From: Nocardia fusca NBRC 14340
GTDB taxonomy: Bacteria; Actinomycetota; Actinomycetes; Mycobacteriales; Mycobacteriaceae
Assembly: GCF_001618425.1 (NCBI RefSeq)
Contig: NZ_BDCU01000030.1
Coordinates: 62,001-126,000 of the forward strand
Length of the DNA stretch: 64,000 bases
Direction: 5' to 3'
Positions 42,232-52,391 of the stretch are shown here, piece after piece (the stretch's first letter is position 1; each line of letters starts with the position of its first letter). A model generated the notes under the pieces. It was not told the origin of the DNA, did no database searches, and was given only the letters and a program-made list of their open reading frames with translations. The position numbers were made by a program, and so were the translations under genes.

Positions 42232-44513
42232 CCCTGGCTTTCGACCCCGGATCCACTGTCGCCGGAACCGAGTTCGTGCCCGAGCGCGGCACCGAGCTTG
42301 CGCAGCAGATCGATCGCCGCGTCGGCGATCACGGTGCCCGGCGGGAAGATCGCCGCCGCACCCGCCTCGTACAGCTCGTCGAAGTCACCGGGCGGGATGA
42401 CCCCGCCGACGATGACCATGATGTCGGGCCGGCCGACATCGGCCAGTGCCTGCCGCAGGGCGGGCACCAGCGTGAGGTGACCGGCGGCCAGCGAGGACAC
42501 ACCGACGACGTGCACGTCGTTGTCCGCCGCCTGGCGGGCCACCTCTTCGGGGGTCTGGAACAGCGGGCCCACGTCGACGTCGAACCCGAGATCGGCGAAG
42601 GCCGTGGCGATCACCTTCTGGCCGCGGTCGTGCCCGTCCTGGCCCATCTTCGCGACCAGGATGCGCGGACGCCGCCCTTCGGCTTCGGCGAACTCGTCCA
42701 CCAGATCCCCGGCGGCCGTGATGTTGGTGACCTTGCCGGCTTCGTCGCGATACACACCGGACAGGGTACGGATCTCGGCCTGATGCCGGCCGTAGACCTT
42801 CTCCAGCGCGTCGGAGATCTCGCCGACCGTGGCCTTCGCGCGCGCGGCGTCGATGGCCAGGGCCAGCAGGTTGTTCTCCATCCCGCCCTCGGACGAGGCG
42901 GCGGCCCGGCTGAGCTCACCCAGCGCCCGGTCCACCGCGTCCTGATCACGGTCGGCCCGCAACTGCCGCAGCTTCTCGATCTGCTCGGCGCGCACCCGGG
43001 AGTTCTCGACCTTGAGGACCTCGACCTCATGATCCTCGGCGACCTGGTATTTGTTGACGCCGATCACCGGCTGCTGGCCGGTATCGATCCGCGCCTGGGT
43101 CCGGGCCGCGGCTTCCTCGATGCGCAGCTTCGGGATGCCCTCGCCGATGGCCTGAGCCATTCCGCCGTGCGCTTCGACCTCGGCGATATGCGCGCGGGCC
43201 CGTTCGGCGAGCTGATGGGTCAGCCATTCGACGTAGTAGGAACCGCCCCACGGGTCGATCGGCCGCGTGGTGTTGGACTCCTGCTGGATCAGCAGCTGGG
43301 TGTTGCGCGCGATCCGGGCCGAGAAATCGGTCGGCAGCGCGAGCGCCTCGTCGAGCGCGTTGGTGTGCAGCGACTGGGTGTGCCCCTGGGTCGCGGCCAT
43401 CGCCTCGATGCAGGTGCGGGCCACATTGTTGTAGGCGTCCTGCGCGGTCAGCGACCAGCCCGAGGTCTGCGAATGGGTCCGCAGCGACAGCGATTTCGGG
43501 TTCTTCGGATCGAACTTCGCGACCAGTTCGCTCCACAGCAACCGGCCCGCCCGGAGTTTGGCGACCTCCATGAAGAAGTTCATCCCGATGGCCCAGAAGA
43601 ACGACAGCCGCGGCGCGAACTTGTCGATCTCCATCCCGGCGTCGATCCCGGCCCGCAGATATTCCACGCCGTCGGCGAGGGTGTAGGCGAGTTCGAGATC
43701 GGCGGTCGCCCCGGCTTCCTGGATGTGGTAGCCGGAAATCGAGATGGAGTTGAACTTCGGCATCTTCGCGCTGGTGTAGGCGAAGATATCGGAGATGATC
43801 CGCATCGAGGGCTTCGGCGGATAGATGTAGGTGTTGCGGACCATGAACTCTTTCAGAATGTCGTTCTGAATGGTTCCGGCCAGCTGTTCGGGCGCCACGC
43901 CCTGCTCTTCGGCGGCGACCACGTACAGCGCCAGGATCGGCAGCACCGCGCCGTTCATGGTCATCGACACGCTGACCTGATCGAGCGGGATCTGGTCGAA
44001 CAGCTGGCGCATGTCCAGGATGGAGTCGATGGCCACCCCGGCCATTCCGACATCACCCTGCACCCGGGGATGGTCGGAATCGTAGCCACGGTGGGTGGCC
44101 AGGTCGAACGCCACCGACAGGCCCTTCTGTCCGGCCTGCAGATTACGGCGGTAGAAGGCGTTGGAATCCGCGGCCGTGGAGAAACCCGCGTACTGGCGGA
44201 TCGTCCACGGCTGGTTCACGTACATCGTCGGGTACGGCCCGCGCACGAAGGGTGCGACACCGGGCACGCTGTCGAGCGGGAAACCGGCTTCGGCGACGGC
44301 ATCACGATCGGCCTTGGTGAACACCGGCGGGACATCGATCCCCTCCGGAGTCGACCACACCAGCTGCTCGGGAGCGTAGTTGTTCGCCGCGGCCGCCTCC
44401 TGCACGAAGGAGTCACGCGCGCTCCGGTCGGCCTTGTCGGGCGTGAAACCCGGCTCGGTGAGCGGTACGTCGGCGAAACTGCCGACCTCCTGCTCGATTC
44501 GCTGTGTCGTCAT
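42228..44513 (-). CDS. mutB: Methylmalonyl-CoA mutase large subunit
   Basis: A 761-residue adenosylcobalamin enzyme that interconverts methylmalonyl-CoA and succinyl-CoA in propionate metabolism. The N-terminal TIM barrel contains YPTMYVNQPWTIRQYAGFSTA and the YRRNLQAGQKGLSVAFDLA substrate region; the C-terminal B12-binding domain has DGHDRG (the Asp-x-His-x-x-Gly motif, about residue 643) and GGVIPPGDF. The start overlaps the mutA stop by one base, and the stop overlaps meaB, so the three genes are one operon. Confidence 0.97.
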   Translation of the reverse strand: MTTQRIEQEVGSFADVPLTEPGFTPDKADRSARDSFVQEAAAANNYAPEQLVWSTPEGIDVPPVFTKADRDAVAEAGFPLDSVPGVAPFVRGPYPTMYVNQPWTIRQYAGFSTAADSNAFYRRNLQAGQKGLSVAFDLATHRGYDSDHPRVQGDVGMAGVAIDSILDMRQLFDQIPLDQVSVSMTMNGAVLPILALYVVAAEEQGVAPEQLAGTIQNDILKEFMVRNTYIYPPKPSMRIISDIFAYTSAKMPKFNSISISGYHIQEAGATADLELAYTLADGVEYLRAGIDAGMEIDKFAPRLSFFWAIGMNFFMEVAKLRAGRLLWSELVAKFDPKNPKSLSLRTHSQTSGWSLTAQDAYNNVARTCIEAMAATQGHTQSLHTNALDEALALPTDFSARIARNTQLLIQQESNTTRPIDPWGGSYYVEWLTHQLAERARAHIAEVEAHGGMAQAIGEGIPKLRIEEAAARTQARIDTGQQPVIGVNKYQVAEDHEVEVLKVENSRVRAEQIEKLRQLRADRDQDAVDRALGELSRAAASSEGGMENNLLALAIDAARAKATVGEISDALEKVYGRHQAEIRTLSGVYRDEAGKVTNITAAGDLVDEFAEAEGRRPRILVAKMGQDGHDRGQKVIATAFADLGFDVDVGPLFQTPEEVARQAADNDVHVVGVSSLAAGHLTLVPALRQALADVGRPDIMVIVGGVIPPGDFDELYEAGAAAIFPPGTVIADAAIDLLRKLGAALGHELGSGDSGSGVESQG

Positions 44514-46387
44514 CAGGCTCCCACCTTCTCCAGCAGGGCGGTCAGGGCGGCGACCGCGTCGATCCGGGCCGCCAGGAACCCGTCCGGACGCCGGGCCTCC
44601 TCGATACCGGTCAGGACCTTCTCCGGACCGGCCAGCAGCACGGTCCCGACTCCGGCGTCGCGCAGTTGGTCCACCGCACCGGCCGCGTCGGTGCCGTAGC
44701 GCGCGTCGGTACCGCAGACGACCGCGATCGAGGCTCCGGATTCCCGTGCCGCCGCGGCGATATCGCTCTCGGCGAGCGGCCCCGGGTTGATGGATTCGAT
44801 CCCGCCGGACGCCAGCAGATTGGCGATGAAGGTGACCCGCACATTGTGCTCGGCCACCGTGCCCAACGGCACCAGCAGCGCCCGCGGACGGCTACCGTGC
44901 GCCGCGAGGTAGGCATCCGAGCGATCCCGTAGCGCGTCGAAGGCGGCGCCGTAGCGCCGGCCGGGACCGGCGGTGCGGGCGGCTTCCGACAACGGCGCCT
45001 CGGCGAGGTTGGGGAATTCGTTCACCCCGGTCACGGCGGTGCGGCGATGGGCGATATCGCTTTCCCGGCGGGTGTTCGTCTCGGCGATCCGGGTGGCCGG
45101 CAGACCCGCCTCCAGCGCGGCCCGGTAGCCCCCGGCGGCTTCGAGCTCCTGCATGAACGCCCAGGCGGCGGTGGCGAGTTCGTCGGTGTGGCTCTCGACG
45201 TACCAGGAACCCGCCCCGGGGTCCTGGACGTGTCCGAGATGGGACTCCTCGAGCAGCAGCAGCTGGGTGTTGCGGGCCATCCGTTCGGAGAACGATGCCG
45301 AGACCCCGAGCTCACCGGGAGGCAGCGCGGAATCGAACGGCAGCACGGTGACGGTATCGGCGCCGCCCACCCCGGCACCGAAGGCGGCGAGGGTGGTACG
45401 TAGCAGGTTCACCCAAGGGTCGCGCCGGCTCATCATGGCCGCCGAGGTCACCGCGTGCTGCGGGGCCGCGCCCTCCGACGGCGCGCCCAGCGCGTGGGCG
45501 ACCCGCGCCCACAGGCGCCGCGCGGCCCGGAACTTGGCGATGGTGGCGAACTGGTCGTCGGTGGCGGCGAACCGGAACTCCAGCCGACGCAGCGCTTCGG
45601 GGACCGGCATCTCCCCGGACAGCACGCGCAGGTATTCGAGTCCGGCGGCGACGGCCGCACCCAGTTCCTGGGCGTCGGAGGCGCCGGCATCGTGGAAGAC
45701 GGTGCCGTCCACGGTGATCGCCCGGATGGTTTCGGACCGCTGTCCGGCGGCGACGGCCAGGGCCGCGGTCTCGGCGAGGCCGATATCCTCGATGCCGGCG
45801 AACGCGCTGGTGAGGGGTGCCGCACCGAGAGAGACCCGGATGGCGGCGCGATCGGGCGCCGAATACCGGTCGAGCACCTCGTAGACCGCCGCGGCCGCCG
45901 CCGCGGTCTCGGTCCCGGCACGCAGGGCCAGCGGCGCCAGCTCGAAGAGCAGACCGTCGAGCGCGGCGGCGATATCGGCCACCGGCAGACCGTGCGCACC
46001 GACTCCGAGTTCCACGGCGCTCAAGCCGTTCTCCAGCCCGCCGGTGATCTCCCGGTTGGCGGACGCGGCATCGGCGGCGCCGATCCGGGCACTGACGAAC
46101 CAGCCGCGGTGGACATCGCGGGTGGCGTCGCCGCCGCGGACGAACGGATAGGCGCCGGGCAGCGGCTGCTCGGGCAGTTCGTCTCGGCGCGTGTACAGCG
46201 GCGCGATACTCAGCCCGTCGTAGGTGGACTGGTTCAGTAGCTTTTCGGGTTCCGCACCGAGTTCGGCCGCGTCGACCTTGCGGGTTTTGGCCAGCACTCC
46301 CGCCACACCCTTGCGCCAGGCGGGATATTCGGGCACCGCGGACGAGGACGGATCAGCTCCGGCCGCGGGCTCTGCAGCAATCGGCAT
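44513..46387 (-). CDS. mutA: Methylmalonyl-CoA mutase small subunit
   Basis: A 624-residue paralogue of MutB that forms the heterodimer but does not bind cobalamin; the DxHxxG motif is replaced (CGTDARYGTDAA in its C-terminal domain). Barrel segments VYEVLDRYSAPDRAAIRVSLG and GYRAALEAGLPATRIAE are typical. I chose the ATG at 46387, with GAGGGA nine bases upstream; the ATG at 46402 is also possible. It heads the mutA-mutB-meaB operon. Confidence 0.94.
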   Translation of the reverse strand: MPIAAEPAAGADPSSSAVPEYPAWRKGVAGVLAKTRKVDAAELGAEPEKLLNQSTYDGLSIAPLYTRRDELPEQPLPGAYPFVRGGDATRDVHRGWFVSARIGAADAASANREITGGLENGLSAVELGVGAHGLPVADIAAALDGLLFELAPLALRAGTETAAAAAAVYEVLDRYSAPDRAAIRVSLGAAPLTSAFAGIEDIGLAETAALAVAAGQRSETIRAITVDGTVFHDAGASDAQELGAAVAAGLEYLRVLSGEMPVPEALRRLEFRFAATDDQFATIAKFRAARRLWARVAHALGAPSEGAAPQHAVTSAAMMSRRDPWVNLLRTTLAAFGAGVGGADTVTVLPFDSALPPGELGVSASFSERMARNTQLLLLEESHLGHVQDPGAGSWYVESHTDELATAAWAFMQELEAAGGYRAALEAGLPATRIAETNTRRESDIAHRRTAVTGVNEFPNLAEAPLSEAARTAGPGRRYGAAFDALRDRSDAYLAAHGSRPRALLVPLGTVAEHNVRVTFIANLLASGGIESINPGPLAESDIAAAARESGASIAVVCGTDARYGTDAAGAVDQLRDAGVGTVLLAGPEKVLTGIEEARRPDGFLAARIDAVAALTALLEKVGA

Positions 46388-46742
46388 ACCCTGTTCCCTC
46401 ATTGTCGTTCCAGTACAAGCGCACCAGTGGCGTGCGCGGGTACCTTGGCATCCGCCCAGCTCAGCGAATACTTTGGTTAACGAGCATTCAGCCCGCTCCT
46501 CCGATGCTAGCGGGATGCCCGTACGGCATCGTCCGTGGCCACCAGTACCGGCGAGTAACCTCGCCGCACGCGAACCGCGTAGCGCCTATCGACCGCGGCC
46601 CCGGGCCGCGGCCCTCGGGAGAGGCGCCCGGCGCGGTGACCGCGTTCCGATCTCGGCCGTCCTCCGACGGCCGAGCCGGCCCCGGCCGATCGGCTCCACA
46701 CCGGTCGGCGAGTATCCGGCGGCCGACCGGTAACCTCGGCCG
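46388..46742. other. Divergent promoter region of mutA and the TVP38 gene
   Basis: 355 bases. A low-GC pocket at 46466-46480 (including GTTAAC) is the likely mutA promoter area. TAACCT lies six bases before the GTG of the TVP38 gene. I see no gene here. Confidence 0.45.
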
Positions 46743-47441
46743 GTGTCCCGAATGCTCCGCGACCGGCGGCTGGTCCTGCTGCTGTGCTGCGCCGCCCTCA
46801 TCTGCGCGGCGGCACTGCTGACCCCCCTGCCGAGCCCCGGGCAGATCCAGCAGTGGGCCGGGGAAGCCGGTCCCTATTTCCCGGTGCTGTTCTTCGTGGC
46901 GCACACCCTGATCACCATCGCCCCCGTCCCGCGCACTGTGTTCACGGTGGCCTCGGGCCTGCTGTTCGGGCCCGCGGTCGGGCTCGCGGTGGCGGTGGGC
47001 GCCACCGTGCTCAGTGCCGCCGCCGCATTCCTCCTGGCCCGCGCCTACGGACGCGACCGGGTGGGCGTGTACCTGGACCATCCCACCGTACGGATCGTGG
47101 ACGAGCGCCTGCACCGGCGGGGCTGGCTCGCCGTGGGCGCGCTCCGGTTGATCGCCTTCGCACCGTTCTCGGTGGTCAACTATTGCTGCGCTCTGTCCTC
47201 GATCCGTTTCTGGCCGTACCTGGGCGCGACGGTCATCGGGATCCTGCCCGGCACCGCCGCCACCGTCATCCTGGCCGACGCGCTGACCGGGGGCACCCAT
47301 CCGGTGATGGTGGCGGTCTCGATCGCCTGTATCGCCGCCGGACTGCTGGGCCTGGTGATCGATCAACGGTGGAAACCGGTGGTGACGGATCCGGTCACCG
47401 CCCGCGACCTACCGGCCCGGGAACACGACACCGCGTCATGA
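46743..47441 (+). CDS. TVP38/TMEM64 (VTT-domain) membrane protein
   Basis: A 232-residue integral membrane protein with about six helices. The VTT-domain core is PVPRTVFTVASGLLFGPAVGLAV, followed by the second re-entrant segment RLIAFAPFSVVNYCCAL. Related DedA-type proteins scramble or translocate lipids. It matches the place of Rv1491c in the mycobacterial order as I remember it. The GTG start seems leaderless (TAACCT six bases before). Confidence 0.9.
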   Translation: MSRMLRDRRLVLLLCCAALICAAALLTPLPSPGQIQQWAGEAGPYFPVLFFVAHTLITIAPVPRTVFTVASGLLFGPAVGLAVAVGATVLSAAAAFLLARAYGRDRVGVYLDHPTVRIVDERLHRRGWLAVGALRLIAFAPFSVVNYCCALSSIRFWPYLGATVIGILPGTAATVILADALTGGTHPVMVAVSIACIAAGLLGLVIDQRWKPVVTDPVTARDLPAREHDTAS

Positions 47442-47463
47442 TCGTTGGGGGCTGTCCGACGCG

Positions 47464-49194
47464 CTACAGGATCGGCGTGGAACTCGCCTCCTCCCGCACC
47501 TCCAGCGGCCAGTGCTCGAAATCCGGCGGTTCGGCCGTGCCACGGAGCGTCGCGGCGTGGTCGGTGTAGTAGCCGACATGGGCCGCGTCGGGATTATGCC
47601 GGCCGGCCTCGGCCAGCCAGCTGTGCGCGCAGCGGCGGACCTCGGCGACGTCGTGCGCCGGCGCGCCGTCCAGGACCAGATCGCCGTGTTCGGGCGCGAC
47701 CAGCACCGCGGCGCCGAGGTGTTGCAGACACCGCCCGATACCGTTGTCGTCGGCCAGCTCCCGGTAGACGGTCAGGGCGCGCTGCCAGCAGCGCAGGGCG
47801 CCGCGCGGTTCACCGCGCGCCCAGGCGACCGCGCCCGCGATCTCGTGCACCCGGGCCCAGCCGTCGGCGTTCTCGTCGGCGCGGGCGCGTATCGCCGCCA
47901 GCTCCAGCCGATCCTGGGCGGCGTCGAGGCGGCCCTGATGGATATGCGCGACGGCGAGGTCGGTCAGCACCCGCACCTGGTTCGCCAGATCTTCACGCGG
48001 CAGCCGCCACCAGGCCGCCCGTAACCGGTCCGCGGCGGCGGCCAGCGCCTCGGGGGTTTCGGCCGTTTGGAGCAGCGCCAGACCGGCGGCGTGTTCGGCA
48101 CGGGCACCGATCCCGGTGGCCCGTCGCCACCACGGACGCCACCGCCGCGGTGGCGGCCCCGCGGCCGTCCCCGCCCGCAACTGGATCGCCCGGTGGTGAC
48201 CACCCAGCACGCCCGGGCCCAGCGCCTCCAGATCCGCTGCTACCAAGCGCATTTCGCTGTTGTCGGCTGGGCCGACGGCATACCAGGTGGCGAGCGCGTC
48301 GCCGATACGCACCAGCTGGGCGGCGGTGGCCGGTGGGATCGCGGCGGCGAAATCACCGCGGCAGCACTGGTGCACCAGCGCGCGCAGGCGCGGCTCCTCC
48401 ACGGCGAACCAGCGGCGGGCCCGCGGCCCGAACGGCACCGTGGTGGCCCCGATGGCCCAGCTGGTGGCCCGGTCGGCGCTGTGGCGCAGCAGTGCGAAAA
48501 GGGCCGCCTGCCAGATCGGCCCGGCGATCACGGCGCTGCGGTCCGGTACCTGTGGCTCCCGGCCGAGCCGGTATCGCTGGGGTGCGTGGCAGACCAGCAC
48601 CCGATCCGAGATCAGCTGTTCCAGCAGACCGGTCGCGGTCCATCGTTCCCCCAGCGCGATCGGCTGCTCCCCGGCCGAGGGGCTCCCGGTACCCGGGACG
48701 AGCGCCAGTTCCATTCCGACCGCCGTCAGGATCGCCTGCACGGTGGCGGCGTCGTACTCGGTCACCGGCAGGGCGTGCAGAGCGGCCGCGACCGGATGGT
48801 CACCGAGATCGTTGCCGGCGTCGTTGTCCGCACCGGCGCTGTCGCCGCCGTCGTCGGCGTCGGCGAGCACGGAGGACGACGGCGGTGGATGCGGGGCCGG
48901 CAGACCGGTGAGTGGCGGCCCGTCCAGGTCCCCGAGTAGATCGCGGCGGCGCCGCAACCGGCGCCGGTCCCGCCGTTCGTCGGTCAGCCGGAAACCGGTG
49001 TAGAACAGGGCCAGGACGACCAAGAGCACCGCCAGCCAGCGCAGCCCGGAAGCCACCAGCTGCACCTCGGCGCTCTCGCCGAACGAGTTCATGACCAGGT
49101 TGCGGCCCAGTTCCAGCAGCAGGGCCGAGGCAAGCACCGACAGACCGCTCAATACCCCCGACACGACCGAGGTCCGCGGTAGCGGTTCTCTCAT
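47464..49194 (-). CDS. Membrane protein with TPR-like C-terminal domain
   Basis: A 576-residue protein. Two helices (about residues 10-30 and 48-66) are followed by a basic RRDRRRLRRRRDLL stretch, an acidic low-complexity linker and a cytoplasmic domain with helical TPR-like repeats (LAVAHIHQGRLDAAQDRL, AVAWARGEPRGALRCWQRAL). It overlaps the upstream permease gene by four bases. I do not recognise the family; it may be a scaffold or signalling partner of the transporter. Confidence 0.7.
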   Translation of the reverse strand: MREPLPRTSVVSGVLSGLSVLASALLLELGRNLVMNSFGESAEVQLVASGLRWLAVLLVVLALFYTGFRLTDERRDRRRLRRRRDLLGDLDGPPLTGLPAPHPPPSSSVLADADDGGDSAGADNDAGNDLGDHPVAAALHALPVTEYDAATVQAILTAVGMELALVPGTGSPSAGEQPIALGERWTATGLLEQLISDRVLVCHAPQRYRLGREPQVPDRSAVIAGPIWQAALFALLRHSADRATSWAIGATTVPFGPRARRWFAVEEPRLRALVHQCCRGDFAAAIPPATAAQLVRIGDALATWYAVGPADNSEMRLVAADLEALGPGVLGGHHRAIQLRAGTAAGPPPRRWRPWWRRATGIGARAEHAAGLALLQTAETPEALAAAADRLRAAWWRLPREDLANQVRVLTDLAVAHIHQGRLDAAQDRLELAAIRARADENADGWARVHEIAGAVAWARGEPRGALRCWQRALTVYRELADDNGIGRCLQHLGAAVLVAPEHGDLVLDGAPAHDVAEVRRCAHSWLAEAGRHNPDAAHVGYYTDHAATLRGTAEPPDFEHWPLEVREEASSTPIL

Positions 49195-50993
49195 CGCAAC
49201 ACCCCGCCGGTCAGTCCGGGCACGATCCAGCGCCGCCAGGTCGCCAGCACCAGCGCCACCGGCAGCAGTGCCGCGATCAGCGAACCGGCGGCCAGCTGGG
49301 CGGCGTTCTCACCGAACTGCCGCGCCTCCCCCCACAGCAGCAGCGACCAGGGTGAGGCCCCGGCGCCGCTGATCAGCAGACCGACGATGAAATCGTTCCA
49401 GACCTGAACGAATTCGAGGACGGCCACCGCGCCCAGCGCCGGGCCCGCCGAATCGAGCAGCCGGCGGCTGATCGTGCCCGGGGCCGCCAGCCCGCGTAAC
49501 GCGTCCGCCGCCGGGCTACCGGGCGGTGCCGCGACCGCGCCGCGCAGGATCAGCACCGCGATCGGCAGCCCGGCCGCGGCGTGCACGAGCACGAGCGGCA
49601 CCCGGGTCCCGGAGAGGCCGTGGTCGTCGATGAAGATGTCCAGCGGACCCAGATACGCCTGGACCGGCAGCACTGCCAGCACCACGAGTCCGCTGACGAT
49701 AGTGCGGGTCACCCACCCGGCGGGAGCCACCGCGAGACGGTAGGCCAGCGGCGCGGCGGCCGCCACCACGATGATCGTCGCGAGCAGCGCCACCCAGAAG
49801 GTCGCCTCGACCGAATGCAGCAGCCACCGGTCCCGCCAGACATCGGTGAACGCGGCCACCGACCAGCCGTCCGGCCCACGTAAGGCCACCACCGCGAGTA
49901 TTACCAGCGGTACCACCGCGGCCACCGATACCGCGCCGATCACCACGCCCCGGACCCGGTCGGCGACAGTACCGTCGCCGGGCGCGGCGGGTATCTCGCC
50001 GGTGGGATGGGCGGCGGGCGGGAAACCGGCGCGACGGTCCCGGAGATCGGTCTGCAGCGCCCAGGCCGCCACCCCGAGCAACGCGGCGAGGGGCAGGGCG
50101 TAGGCGGCGGCCTCGCCCGCGGTGGCGGGATCGGTGGCCAGTCGCCACCACGACACCGTGGCACTGTCCACCTGGTACTGGACCGAGCCCGGTACGCCGA
50201 TGAGCACCACATCGAACACGCGCGCCGCGGCGACCCCCACCACGAGTCCGGCCACCAGGACTATCGGCCGCTGCAGGGTGAACAGCCGCCATACCAGCGC
50301 GAGCCCGGTCTTCTCCTGCAGCCGGGTCCATCGCACGGGGTCGCGCTCCAGAGCCCGGATACCCGCCCGGAACACTCCGATCAGGAACCCGAGCCAGGTC
50401 CACAGAAAAGCCGAGCCCAGCATCACCACGAACCAGGCGCGGTATCCCGGGAACCCGTCGAAACCCAGCCGTGCGCCGGTGTATTGGAAGATCAGGCGGA
50501 ACGCGACCCCGGACACGATCGCCGAGATACCGAACGGCACGATGAGCGGCAGCCACAGCCCCCGGCTACGCCGGCTCCACCAGGCCAGCAACATCGCCGT
50601 GACCAGCAGCGCGGCCGCGAACGCCATCCAGTACAGACTGCGCGCGTACGATTCGTCCGACCAATACAGCACGGCGGCGGACACCGCTCCCACCAGCGCC
50701 GGGATCGCCCACAGACGCCGATTCACACCGCGGCGGGCCACCTCCACGGCGGCCACGAACGCGAGGGCCGCCACCACGCAACCCACCACCGGCCACAGCC
50801 GGGTGCGCACGGCCAGCACGGCGGTTCCGGCGGCCGGCACCAGCAGCAGCGCCAGGAGCAGTACGGCGGGCAGGCACGCGACCAGGGTGATACCGCGTTG
50901 CGGCGGCCGCCCGGGTTCCAACGGCCCGTGCATCGGCCCCAGGGGCAGTTCCAGCCGCAGGCCGTGTGCTTCGAATCGCGGTGCCGCGGTCAT
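49191..50993 (-). CDS. Fused two-domain ABC transporter permease (MalF-MalG-like)
   Basis: A 600-residue membrane protein that looks like two binding-protein-dependent permeases in one chain. The first half has PFGISAIVSGVAFRLIFQYTG; the second ends with RRLLDSAGPALGAVAVLEFVQVWNDFIVGLL, the usual MalG-type coupling-helix region. Sugar permeases normally are two proteins of about 300 residues each. The ATG at 50993 follows GAGG by six bases. It is coupled by 4-base overlaps to the binding protein upstream and the TPR protein downstream. No ATPase gene is near. Confidence 0.8.
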   Translation of the reverse strand: MTAAPRFEAHGLRLELPLGPMHGPLEPGRPPQRGITLVACLPAVLLLALLLVPAAGTAVLAVRTRLWPVVGCVVAALAFVAAVEVARRGVNRRLWAIPALVGAVSAAVLYWSDESYARSLYWMAFAAALLVTAMLLAWWSRRSRGLWLPLIVPFGISAIVSGVAFRLIFQYTGARLGFDGFPGYRAWFVVMLGSAFLWTWLGFLIGVFRAGIRALERDPVRWTRLQEKTGLALVWRLFTLQRPIVLVAGLVVGVAAARVFDVVLIGVPGSVQYQVDSATVSWWRLATDPATAGEAAAYALPLAALLGVAAWALQTDLRDRRAGFPPAAHPTGEIPAAPGDGTVADRVRGVVIGAVSVAAVVPLVILAVVALRGPDGWSVAAFTDVWRDRWLLHSVEATFWVALLATIIVVAAAAPLAYRLAVAPAGWVTRTIVSGLVVLAVLPVQAYLGPLDIFIDDHGLSGTRVPLVLVHAAAGLPIAVLILRGAVAAPPGSPAADALRGLAAPGTISRRLLDSAGPALGAVAVLEFVQVWNDFIVGLLISGAGASPWSLLLWGEARQFGENAAQLAAGSLIAALLPVALVLATWRRWIVPGLTGGVLR

Positions 50994-52273
50994 CGCCAAC
51001 CTCTTTCGAAACGCCCCAGGGTCGCGACGGCGGTCTGGGCGGCGGCACCGACATCACCGCCGGTATCACCGACGGTGATCAGGAATTCGGTGAGCACCCG
51101 CCACAAACCGTCGCGACCGCCGACCACGCCGATACGGTCGGACAGATCGAAATCCGGCCAGTCGGCCAGTGCCGCCGCGATGGGCGCCGACCAGCGCGAA
51201 TATCGTGCCCGGGTGTGCAGGTTGGGCCCGAGGAATCCGCCGACCTGTTCGATCCACGGCACCGGCGCCTGCGCGGCCGCCAGCGCGGCCACCACCGCGT
51301 CCGCACGGGGATCCGCCGACCGGGTCAGCACCATCACATCCCCGCCCACGATCCGCGGATTCTCCTCGCCCGGGCGCACGCTCGGAAACGGCACGACCGT
51401 GGCCGCTTCTCCGGTCCGGCCCGACCGGCGCAGCGCGTCCCGCACCACCGGCTCGGCGAAATCCGGCGCCGCCACCGCCAGCGCCCGGCGGTGTTCGAAA
51501 ACATCGCGCACCGCGTCGGCGAACTGTTCGGTCAGCGCGGTGCCCACCCCGCCCGGTAACCCGTCCCGGATGCCCCACAGCCCGCCCAGCCGGATGAAGG
51601 TTTTGTGCACGGCCGCCGCGTCCCAGGTCCGCACCCCGGTACCCAGCTCGCGATATACCGCCGGCGATTCGGCCAGCAGCAGGTTCTCGAAGAGATCGGT
51701 GAGCACCCAGCCGTCGGCGGCACCCAGAGCGAGCAGTCGCCGGGACGTGCCGGCGGTTTCGCGCACCCCCGCGAGCCAGTCGTCGACCGTCCAACCGGCC
51801 GGATCGCCCAGCCCGGACGCCGCGAAGGCGTCCCGGTCGTACCAGATCAGCGATTTACCGCTCGCCTTGAACGGCACCCCGTAGAGCCGGTCCTCGTGGT
51901 GGCACAACTGCCGCCACTGTTCGGCGTAACGCGGCCCGTCCGGGCCGGACCACAGCTCCGCCGGCGCCTCCCGCAGCCGTCCGGCGGTGACCAGATCCCG
52001 GAGCTGCCCGGCCTGGGGCAGCATGACGATATCCGGGGCCGACCGGCCGCGCGCGGTGAGCGCGGTGCCGATCTCGTCGCCCAGCGGCACCACCTCGACC
52101 GGTGCCGGTAAGGCGGCGGCGTCGAGCACCGACCGGAAGGCCGTCAATTCCAGCCCACTCCAGGCGACCGCGATCCGCACCACCGCACGGTCGCCGAGCA
52201 GCACATCCGGTGAACAGGCCACCAGCAGCGGCGCGAGCGCGGCCGTCCGGAGCACGGCACGACGTGTTCTCAC
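50990..52273 (-). CDS. Extracellular solute-binding lipoprotein (family 1)
   Basis: A 427-residue binding protein. A short signal peptide with RR at the start ends in the lipobox LLVAC, so it is lipid-anchored outside the membrane. Family 1 features are APDIVMLPQAGQL, YGVPFKASGKSLIWYDRDAF and ADGWVLTDLFENLLL. Sugars are the usual ligands. It is the first gene of the operon with the fused permease and TPR protein. Confidence 0.88.
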   Translation of the reverse strand: MRTRRAVLRTAALAPLLVACSPDVLLGDRAVVRIAVAWSGLELTAFRSVLDAAALPAPVEVVPLGDEIGTALTARGRSAPDIVMLPQAGQLRDLVTAGRLREAPAELWSGPDGPRYAEQWRQLCHHEDRLYGVPFKASGKSLIWYDRDAFAASGLGDPAGWTVDDWLAGVRETAGTSRRLLALGAADGWVLTDLFENLLLAESPAVYRELGTGVRTWDAAAVHKTFIRLGGLWGIRDGLPGGVGTALTEQFADAVRDVFEHRRALAVAAPDFAEPVVRDALRRSGRTGEAATVVPFPSVRPGEENPRIVGGDVMVLTRSADPRADAVVAALAAAQAPVPWIEQVGGFLGPNLHTRARYSRWSAPIAAALADWPDFDLSDRIGVVGGRDGLWRVLTEFLITVGDTGGDVGAAAQTAVATLGRFERGWR

Positions 52274-52391
52274 GATCCCCCGATGCGCTTGTCCGGCAGT
52301 GGGTTCCGATTATGACCCAGCTGCCGGTCCGGCGCGTGCTGTTCGGCGAACCTACGGGATGGTCACCGAGTGATCGGCCCCGGCGCCGCGG

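Noticed and set aside
42222..44699. 825-codon open frame antisense to mutB
   Set aside because: Same reason: a shadow of a certain gene with clear cobalamin motifs on the minus strand.
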